NCBI GenBank assembly: GCA_003556925.1
Contig: PWQC01000044.1
Span: forward strand, 1-11,950
DNA length: 11,950 nucleotides
Reading direction: 5' to 3'
Source: Candidatus Nealsoniibacteriota bacterium
GTDB taxonomy: Bacteria; Patescibacteriota; Minisyncoccia; Minisyncoccales; GWA2-38-27
In this document: positions 6,582-11,950 of the stretch, one piece after another
Numbering within the stretch: position 1 is the first letter of the stretch
Layout: each line of letters opens with the position of its first letter
Notes under the pieces: generated by a model
Database searches by the model: none
What the model was told of the DNA's origin: nothing
Seen by the model: the letters and a program-made list of their open reading frames with translations, nothing else
Made by a program: the position numbers and the translations under genes

Positions 6582-9257
6582 ATGAACTATCATGCAAAAG
6601 AGGTTGCTGATCTCTTTAAAGAGCTTTCTTCTTCCTGGGACGGCCTTTCAAATTCAGAGGCTCAGAAGCGAATAGAAAAATTTGGTCTAAATGAATTGCC
6701 GGAAAAAGAGGCTCGCCATCCTGTCTTTCTCTTTTTAAAGCAGTTTAAGAGTATTTTAATATTGATTCTTTTTATCGCCGCTTTTATCGCTTTTATCTTT
6801 GGTAAGCATATCGATGCTTATGTCATCTTAGCGGTTATTCTTTTAAACGTAGGCATGGGTTTTCTGCAGGAGTTTAAAGCGGAAAAAGCCATTCAGGCGC
6901 TGAAAAAGATGATACTTCCCTTTGCCCGAGTTCAGAGAGACGGTCAGCTTTTAGAGGTAAAAGCCAAAGAGTTGGTTCCTGGCGATATTATTTTCTTAGA
7001 AGAAGGAGATCGGATTCCGGCTGATGCCAGAATTATAGAGTTAAGAGACTTTAGAACAGAAGAAGCTGTTTTAACGGGAGAATCTTTTCCTATTGATAAA
7101 AATTTAAATGTTTTACCGCAAGAGATGGAAGTGGGCGATCGGAAGAATATGGTTTGGATGGGCACTTTTGTTACCGGAGGAACGGCTAAGGCGTTAGTGA
7201 CTGGGACTGGATTTAATACCGCTTTTGGTCAGATTGCCAAAGACTTGGAGGGCATTAAAAGAGCGAGAACTAATTTTGAAATAAAGACAGATATTTTGGC
7301 CAAGCAGATGGGGGTCATTGCACTCTTTATGGCTTCTTTAATCTTTGCCTTGGGCTATCTATGGCGAGGATTAGAATTTCAAGAGATATTTATCTTTACT
7401 TTAGCCGCTCTGGTTTCGGGTATTCCGGAGGGATTGCCCGCTATTTTGGTGATTGTACTCGCCTTTGGAGTGAGAAGGATGGCTCAGAGGAACGCTATTA
7501 TTAGAAGGTTGCCGGCGGCCGAAACTTTAGGGGTGGCTACTGTTATTGCTACTGATAAGACGGGGACTCTGACTCAGAATACTATGAATGTTGAGAAGAT
7601 TGTTTTAAACGATGATCAAGAGATATCGGTCTCTGGTAAGGGGTGGGAGCCGGTTGGCCGTTTCAAACAAAAAGAAAGAGCTATTTTACCCTTAGAAAAT
7701 TTTTCCCTTTCAAAGATATTACACATTGCCGCTATCTGCAATAATGCCAGAATAGTTAAAGAAGAAGACAATTACAAGATAATAGGTGATCCTACTGAAG
7801 GAGCTTTGGTCGTTTTAGCGGAAAAGGCGGGGCTAAAAAAAGAGATAGTGAACGAGAAGAAGTTGGACGATATCCCTTTTAACGTTGAGTTGAAGTATCG
7901 GGCTTCTTTGGCTACTCTAATTAAAGGAAAAAAAGAGAAAGAGATCTATGTTACCGGAGCACCGGAAGCTGTCTTGAGTCAATCAAATTATCTCTTAATT
8001 AATGGTCGGGAAGAAAAACTTACCGATCAAGAGAGAGAAAAAGCCTTGAAAAGGATAGATCGGTTAACTAAAAAAGCGATGAGGGTTATCGGCTTTGGTT
8101 ATAAAAAAGCTGATCAAGAGATCAAAAGTCTCTCTTATGACAACGTTCACGATCTTGTTTTTGCCGGCTTTGTCGGTATTATCGACCCTCCCAGAAAAGA
8201 GGCTAGAGAGGCGGTTTTAAAGGCTCAAAAGGCGGGAATTAGGGTCATTATGGTTACCGGAGATCATAAGAGTACCGCTTTGGCTATCGCTCAGCAAGTA
8301 GGAATTGAGAGCTCTCAGGCTTTAACTGATCAGGAATTAAACAGCCTCTCCCAAGAAGAATTTGAAGAAGCGATAAGAGAGATAAATGTCTTTGCAAGGC
8401 TAACTCCTCAAACAAAGTTTAAGATAGCGGAGGCTCTACAAAAACAGGGGGAAGTGGTGGCTATGACCGGAGACGGAGTAAATGACGCTCCGGCCATCAA
8501 ACAAGCTGACATTGGAATATCGATGGGAATAACCGGAACCGATGTTGCCAAGGAGACGGCAGAGATTGTCTTGACTGATGATAATTTTGCTTCTATCGTT
8601 AATGCCGTAGAGGAAGGAAGGACAGTCTTTAATAATACTAAACAGACGAGCTCTTTCTTGATTACCACTAATTTTGCCGAGCACGCCACTCTCTTGACGG
8701 CGATGATTCTTGCTTTTGATATGCCTCTTTTAGCCACCCACATCTTATGGCTTAATCTAGTGACTGATGGGGCGGCCGGAACAGCTCTGGCTACCGAACC
8801 AAGCCATGCTCAGATATTGAACGAGAAGCCGAGAAAGGCATCGGAAAATATTCTCTCTAAGGCTATTATCCCTTTTGTTATTCTTATGACCATCTTAATG
8901 GCCAGCACTACTCTCTACTTTTTTTATCAGTTAAAGCCTTTGGGAATAGAGACGGCTCGAACAGGTGCTTTCTTGGTTATGGGTTTTACCCAGCTCTTTA
9001 ACGCTTTTAATATGAGATCTCATCAAGAGTCTGTTTTTAAAATCGGTTTTTTTAGCAATAAGTACCTTATTATCGCCTTTTTAGTTTCTCTTGTCTTGCA
9101 ATTAGTGGTTGTTTATAACGGCTTCTTCCAAAGAGTATTTCACTTTAATTCTCTCCCGGTGGTGGAAGTAATAAAAATTATCTTGGTGTCTTCTTTGGTT
9201 TTATGGGTAGGGGAAATTTACAAGCTTATAAAAAATGGAAAGAGAGTGGCTTCTTAA
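6582..9257 (+). CDS. P-type cation-transporting ATPase, Ca2+ (SERCA/PacL-like) type
   Basis: An 891-aa membrane pump that uses ATP to export cations, most likely Ca2+. It begins with a cation-ATPase N-terminal domain (about 1-60) followed by the first membrane helices (about 52-95). The actuator motif is TGES (165-168), the phosphorylation site is DKTGTLT with Asp325, and the hinge is TGDGVNDAP (629-637). Residues matching the SERCA calcium ligands are present: PEGLP in M4 (Glu283), N-x2-E in M5 (Asn697, Glu700), and NLVTD in M6 (Asn725, Thr728, Asp729). Further hydrophobic segments fill residues 760-885. The length is near the roughly 880-910 aa of bacterial PacL/LMCA1-type pumps. It starts a transcription unit directly at a promoter, and its end overlaps prmC by 23 nt. 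Membrane location is certain. Calcium is inferred from the ligand pattern; Na+/K+ specificity is less likely but not excluded. Confidence 0.92.
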   Translation: MNYHAKEVADLFKELSSSWDGLSNSEAQKRIEKFGLNELPEKEARHPVFLFLKQFKSILILILFIAAFIAFIFGKHIDAYVILAVILLNVGMGFLQEFKAEKAIQALKKMILPFARVQRDGQLLEVKAKELVPGDIIFLEEGDRIPADARIIELRDFRTEEAVLTGESFPIDKNLNVLPQEMEVGDRKNMVWMGTFVTGGTAKALVTGTGFNTAFGQIAKDLEGIKRARTNFEIKTDILAKQMGVIALFMASLIFALGYLWRGLEFQEIFIFTLAALVSGIPEGLPAILVIVLAFGVRRMAQRNAIIRRLPAAETLGVATVIATDKTGTLTQNTMNVEKIVLNDDQEISVSGKGWEPVGRFKQKERAILPLENFSLSKILHIAAICNNARIVKEEDNYKIIGDPTEGALVVLAEKAGLKKEIVNEKKLDDIPFNVELKYRASLATLIKGKKEKEIYVTGAPEAVLSQSNYLLINGREEKLTDQEREKALKRIDRLTKKAMRVIGFGYKKADQEIKSLSYDNVHDLVFAGFVGIIDPPRKEAREAVLKAQKAGIRVIMVTGDHKSTALAIAQQVGIESSQALTDQELNSLSQEEFEEAIREINVFARLTPQTKFKIAEALQKQGEVVAMTGDGVNDAPAIKQADIGISMGITGTDVAKETAEIVLTDDNFASIVNAVEEGRTVFNNTKQTSSFLITTNFAEHATLLTAMILAFDMPLLATHILWLNLVTDGAAGTALATEPSHAQILNEKPRKASENILSKAIIPFVILMTILMASTTLYFFYQLKPLGIETARTGAFLVMGFTQLFNAFNMRSHQESVFKIGFFSNKYLIIAFLVSLVLQLVVVYNGFFQRVFHFNSLPVVEVIKIILVSSLVLWVGEIYKLIKNGKRVAS

Positions 9258-9903
9258 AGAAAAGGGATTATCCGAGCAAGACTTGAAAAGACTGGAAGAG
9301 GGAGAGCCGATAGATTATATCATCGGCTTTTATTGTTTCTTGGGATGTAAGATTGATCTGAGTTTAAAGCCCTTAATTCCCAGATCAGAGACCGAATACT
9401 GGGTAGAAAAGATTATTCCTGAAATAAAAGGGGATTGTCTTGATCTTTTTTCCGGCTCTGGTTGTGTCGGTTTAGCTCTTTTAAGACACACCAAAGCCAA
9501 AGTTGATTTTGCCGATAAATATTGTTTAGAACAGATAAAGATTAATTTAAAGATAAATAGATTAAAAGGCAGAGTTATCTTTTCAGACATATTTTCCGGC
9601 ATCGATAAAAGATATGATTTTATCTTGGCTAATCCTCCTTATATCCCCACTTGGAGAAGATTGGCTAAATCGCTCTCCTTTGAACCTGGTCGGTCTTTAT
9701 ACGGCGGTCAAGACGGCCTCTTTTATATCAGAAAATTTCTAGAACAAGCTTCTTTGTATCTGAAGTCGTCCGGCGTTATCTATCTGGAATTTGATTCCGG
9801 CCAAAAAAAAGAGATAGAAAGATTGTTAACGAATTATCATTATCAGTTTTTTAAAGATCAATATAATAGATGGAGATATTTAAAAGCTCAAAAAAAGAAT
9901 TGA
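9235..9903 (+). CDS. prmC: Compact PrmC/HemK-like N5-glutamine methyltransferase
   Basis: Predicted SAM-dependent methyltransferase that modifies the glutamine of the GGQ motif of peptide chain release factors RF1 and RF2, improving termination. The sequence has the PrmC linker GEPIDYIIG (about 23-31), IPRSETE at 48-54 (usually PRPETE), a SAM-binding loop DLFSGSG at 70-76 (usually DLGTGSG), and the catalytic NPPY at 133-136, which contacts the target glutamine. At 222 aa it is about 55 residues shorter than E. coli PrmC. The loss is in the N-terminal helical domain, which normally helps recognise the release factor. The ATG at 9235 lies inside the end of the ATPase gene (23-nt overlap) and no later start keeps the GEP segment intact. 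Its own end overlaps pgeF by 34 nt, so translational coupling is likely. NPPY is shared with other N-methyltransferases, but the flanking motifs favour PrmC. Confidence 0.85.
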   Translation: MEREWLLKEKGLSEQDLKRLEEGEPIDYIIGFYCFLGCKIDLSLKPLIPRSETEYWVEKIIPEIKGDCLDLFSGSGCVGLALLRHTKAKVDFADKYCLEQIKINLKINRLKGRVIFSDIFSGIDKRYDFILANPPYIPTWRRLAKSLSFEPGRSLYGGQDGLFYIRKFLEQASLYLKSSGVIYLEFDSGQKKEIERLLTNYHYQFFKDQYNRWRYLKAQKKN

Positions 9904-10478
9904 TTTTAACTCTCTCTACTAGAAAAGAGGGGAATATGCGTCTGGCAAGGAATCGGTTAAAGTTTATCGAATCTCTCGGCTTTAATTGCTTAAAGATGAA
10001 CAATCAAGTCCATCGAGAAGAGATAACAAGGGTAGACATTGAAAGTAAAAAGAGGGACGGTGATGGTTTGATTAGTCGTGATAAACGAATCTGTCTTGGG
10101 ATTATCGTGGCCGATTGTTTGCCTGTTTTTCTTTACAATGATCATGAGTTTGGTTTGATTCATTGTGGCTGGAGAGGCCTCTCTCTAAGTATTTTGGAAA
10201 AAGCGGTTAATCAGATGGATAGAAAAAATTTAAAAGGATTAATCGGTCCGGGGATCTTAAAATGTCATTTTAAGGTAAAGCAAGATCTTTTGTCCCTCTT
10301 TCCTGAATATATCTTTGAAGAGAATTATATCGATCTGCAGAAAGTGGCTCAAGATCAGGCCCCTTTTGCCAAGACAGTAAGCGAGTGCACCTTTTGCTTA
10401 AAAGAAAAGTATTTTTCTTTTCGGCGAGGAGATAAAGAAGCTATGATGGCTGTTATCGGATATAATTTTATGCTATAA
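9870..10478 (+). CDS. pgeF: Peptidoglycan editing factor / laccase-domain protein (YfiH/YlmD family)
   Basis: A 202-aa member of the YfiH (DUF152, 'multicopper polyphenol oxidase') family. Members have been described both as peptidoglycan editing factors, which prevent L-Ser from replacing L-Ala in the UDP-MurNAc stem, and as purine nucleoside-cleaving enzymes. Family motifs are clear: NQVH with His48, the DGLIS segment, VADCLPVFLY with Cys83, LIHCGWRG with His98, and IGPGI. His48, Cys83 and His98 correspond to the metal-binding and catalytic His/Cys/His set. The protein is shorter than the usual 230-260 aa, mainly at the N-terminus, where STRKEGNM replaces the typical STRxGGVSxG...N. The ATG at 9870 overlaps prmC by 34 nt; a TTG at 9900 is an alternative start that would also keep the family motifs. 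The TAA at 10476-10478 lies within the -10 element of the next promoter. Cytoplasmic by inference (no signal peptide). Confidence 0.88.
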   Translation: MEIFKSSKKELILTLSTRKEGNMRLARNRLKFIESLGFNCLKMNNQVHREEITRVDIESKKRDGDGLISRDKRICLGIIVADCLPVFLYNDHEFGLIHCGWRGLSLSILEKAVNQMDRKNLKGLIGPGILKCHFKVKQDLLSLFPEYIFEENYIDLQKVAQDQAPFAKTVSECTFCLKEKYFSFRRGDKEAMMAVIGYNFML

Positions 10479-10479
10479 T
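10471..10479 (+). promoter_or_regulatory. Extended -10 promoter overlapping the pgeF stop
   Basis: TGCTATAAT is a perfect extended -10 (TGn plus TATAAT at 10474-10479). No good -35 is seen at the expected position (10451-10456), which extended -10 promoters can tolerate. A second TATAAT lies at 10461-10466. Counting 7 nt from the end of the main -10 places +1 at 10486, exactly the A of the next ATG, predicting a fully leaderless mRNA. Confidence 0.62.
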
Positions 10480-10485
10480 TTAACT

Positions 10486-11229
10486 ATGAAAAAGATTATT
10501 TTAATCGTTATCTTTTTAATCATCGTGGTTTTTTTCTTCTTTTTTTGGCAAAGAATTGAAGAGACGGTAAAGACTTGGGAAGAGATCGAAGAAAAAGAGA
10601 TTGTATTGAAAGAAGAGATAGAAGAAAAGACCGTTGAAGAGATAGTTGAACAACTGGCTCTCTTTGACAATAAAAATTATTATCTTGAAGATTTAAATAG
10701 AGACGGCTTTTTAGAAGTGGTTATCATCAGCTTAAGTCCGGAGATGAATACCGCTCATTTTGTTTTGATTAGTCTAATAGATAAGAAGGGAGATTATCAA
10801 GAGAGAGGCTCTTTAATCTTGGAAAAAGATTTTTCAGCAATTCCCTTTATAGAGGAGACCAGAGATATTAAAAATAATCATGTTCAAGAGATTGTTGTTG
10901 ACTTGCAGGCCGGTGGAGTGGCCACTCAAACCCACGCTCTCTTGGAATGGGAAGGGGGGTTGCGCTTGGTTACTTTAATAGATCAAGAAGGAGAAGAGAG
11001 AGATGCTATCTTTTTGATAGGTGCCTCGGCTATGCATCATCAACTCTATTACATAGAAGAAGAGACAATTGTTGAAATAAACGCTTGGCGAGAATTAGAA
11101 GAAGAAATTAACTGTATCGTTAATGCCTATCGATTAAAAGATTATTTCTTTATTTACGACTCGGAGAGATCGGCCGAGATGCTGGAAAAAGCGGGAGACG
11201 ATTGCTTAATTGAGAATGATCAGCTTTAA
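10486..11229 (+). CDS. Membrane-anchored protein of unknown function with a Ca2+-loop-like (FG-GAP/VCBS-type) segment
   Basis: I do not recognise this 247-aa protein. Residues 1-3 (MKK) followed by a continuous hydrophobic run (about 4-21) form an uncleaved signal anchor, so the rest should lie outside the cytoplasm. Residues 24-57 are very Glu/Lys-rich and probably helical or coiled-coil. The segment DLNRDGFLEVVII at 69-81 has the D-x-N-x-D-G-x-x-E pattern of calcium-binding loops in FG-GAP/VCBS-type repeats. DIKNNHVQEIVVDL at 127-140 is a weaker copy with the same following beta strand, so the domain may be a small beta-propeller-like fold. No lipobox is present. The single cysteines at about residues 206 and 238 are unpaired by any known motif. 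Transcription is predicted from the extended -10 directly at its ATG, and its last 14 nt overlap tgt. The function is unknown; a sensor or surface protein is only a guess. Confidence 0.82.
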   Translation: MKKIILIVIFLIIVVFFFFFWQRIEETVKTWEEIEEKEIVLKEEIEEKTVEEIVEQLALFDNKNYYLEDLNRDGFLEVVIISLSPEMNTAHFVLISLIDKKGDYQERGSLILEKDFSAIPFIEETRDIKNNHVQEIVVDLQAGGVATQTHALLEWEGGLRLVTLIDQEGEERDAIFLIGASAMHHQLYYIEEETIVEINAWRELEEEINCIVNAYRLKDYFFIYDSERSAEMLEKAGDDCLIENDQL

Positions 11230-11950
11230 AATAATTAAAAAATCTAAAAAGTCTTGGGCCAGGTTGGGATTATTAAAGACCGAACATGGTTTGGTTAGAA
11301 CGCCTTCATTTGTCCCGGTAGCCACTCAGGCTTGTCTTAAAACCTTAGATAGTCGAGAAGCCCAGGAGACAAAGTCTCAAATACTTATCTCTAACACCTT
11401 TCATCTTTTTTTAAAGCCGGGAGAGGCGATAGCCGGTCCTTTTCATCAATTTATGAATTGGCCTAAACCCTTAATGACAGATTCAGGAGGCTTTCAAGTT
11501 TTTAGTTTGGGGTTTGGCAGAGACCTTGAAACCGGTAAGGTGGGATCTTCTCAAAAAAAAATTATTCAAAAAAACAATCAGCCTCGATCAGTTAAAATCA
11601 GCGATCAAGGAGTCTCTTTTTCCTCTCCGATAGATGGCCAAAGATTTTTTTTAGGGCCGAAAGAATCGATTAAAATTCAGGAAAAGCTTGGAGCTGATAT
11701 CATCTTTGCTTTTGACGAATGTACTCCTCTTGGAGCTACCAAAGAATATATTAAGTCTTCTTTAGAAAAGACTCACCGATGGGCTATGATATCGCTTAAA
11801 AAAAAGAGATCAAATCAAGCTCTTTTTGGTATCGTTCAAGGCTCTAGATATAAGGACTTGAGAAAAAAAAGCGCTCTTTTTATTAATTCCCTCGGCTTTG
11901 ACGGCTTTGGTATCGGAGGAGATTTGGGGGAAAAAAAGAGTATTACCGAA
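11216..11950 (+). CDS. tgt: tRNA-guanine transglycosylase (3' end outside window)
   Basis: The first 245 residues of Tgt, which exchanges guanine 34 of GUN-anticodon tRNAs for preQ1 or queuine in queuosine modification. Family motifs are TPSFVPVATQA near the N-terminus, LISNTFHL, MTDSGGFQVFSL with Asp89 (the active-site Asp that binds the base), FAFDECTP with Asp167 (equivalent to the base-recognising Asp156 of Zymomonas TGT), and GIVQG at 205-209. The catalytic nucleophile Asp and the zinc cysteines lie beyond the window. Two oddities are visible: about 25 extra residues (99-124) between FSL and the VKISDQGV strand, and GGDLGE at 234-239 where bacterial enzymes usually have GGLAVGE. The ATG at 11216 overlaps the preceding gene by 14 nt and shows no Shine-Dalgarno. 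No queuosine biosynthesis genes are in the window, so the base may be salvaged. Family assignment is secure. Confidence 0.94.
   Translation, partial: MISFKIIKKSKKSWARLGLLKTEHGLVRTPSFVPVATQACLKTLDSREAQETKSQILISNTFHLFLKPGEAIAGPFHQFMNWPKPLMTDSGGFQVFSLGFGRDLETGKVGSSQKKIIQKNNQPRSVKISDQGVSFSSPIDGQRFFLGPKESIKIQEKLGADIIFAFDECTPLGATKEYIKSSLEKTHRWAMISLKKKRSNQALFGIVQGSRYKDLRKKSALFINSLGFDGFGIGGDLGEKKSITE

Noticed and set aside
8408..8743. Minus-strand open frames within the P-type ATPase
   Set aside because: They lie opposite highly conserved ATPase motifs, have no recognisable domain or promoter, and read as mirror products of the coding strand.
10473..10670. Minus-strand 65-aa open frame opposite the start of the anchored protein
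   Set aside because: Its Ser/Lys/Ile-rich product is the antisense of a Glu-rich and hydrophobic segment, and it has no motif or promoter.
1..11950. Search for CRISPR arrays, insertion sequences, integrases, toxin-antitoxin or defence genes
   Set aside because: No regular direct repeats with spacers, transposase motifs, long terminal inverted repeats or defence domains were seen. The helicase-nuclease is more simply read as a repair enzyme.
1..11950. Alternative genetic code with TGA read as glycine
   Set aside because: TGA ends the helicase (4976-4978) and prmC (9901-9903) at the expected family ends, so the standard bacterial code fits.

Overview
The window looks like a compact, AT-rich bacterial chromosome segment, most likely from a member of the Candidate Phyla Radiation (Patescibacteria). 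This placement is an inference from gene content and style, not from a marker gene. Supporting signs are: genes packed almost end to end with 1-34 nt overlaps; shortened versions of universal proteins (ArgS 541 aa, PrmC 222 aa, PgeF 202 aa); a UvrD-like helicase fused to a RecB-type nuclease; a small RRM protein; and no convincing Shine-Dalgarno sequence next to the start codons. TGA is used as a stop (after the helicase and after prmC), so the TGA=Gly code of Gracilibacteria/SR1 does not apply. All genes are on the + strand. No mobile element, CRISPR array, rRNA or tRNA is visible.

Layout. (1) 1-485: the 3' end of a PurL-like purine synthesis gene, richer in G+C than the rest, closed by a clear intrinsic terminator. 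(2) 529-6060: a promoter drives argS, then a helicase-nuclease fusion (1-nt overlap), then a membrane-anchored NagZ-like glycosidase (4-nt overlap). This looks like one operon. (3) 6061-6547: a weak terminator, then a separate unit for an 85-aa RRM RNA-binding protein with its own promoter, a strongly structured 5' leader of about 64 nt, and a strong terminator. (4) 6545-10478: a promoter immediately after that terminator drives a Ca2+-type P-ATPase, prmC and pgeF, with 23- and 34-nt overlaps. (5) 10471-11950: an extended -10 promoter overlapping the pgeF stop precedes an anchored protein of unknown function and then tgt, which runs off the window.

Functionally this is mostly housekeeping: tRNA charging (ArgS), release-factor methylation (PrmC), tRNA queuosine modification (Tgt), DNA repair or recombination (helicase-nuclease), peptidoglycan turnover and quality control (NagZ, PgeF), calcium export (P-ATPase) and RNA binding (RRM).

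The most interesting signals are regulatory. Three of the four promoter-like elements place the expected transcription start 0-3 nt before the ATG, which implies leaderless mRNAs. The RRM gene is the exception, with a long leader built around a perfect 10-bp inverted repeat that suggests RNA-level control. I see no clear evidence of a wholly new multi-gene system. The helicase-nuclease with a shifted cysteine pattern and the Tgt with an extra loop and altered pocket are the protein-level oddities.
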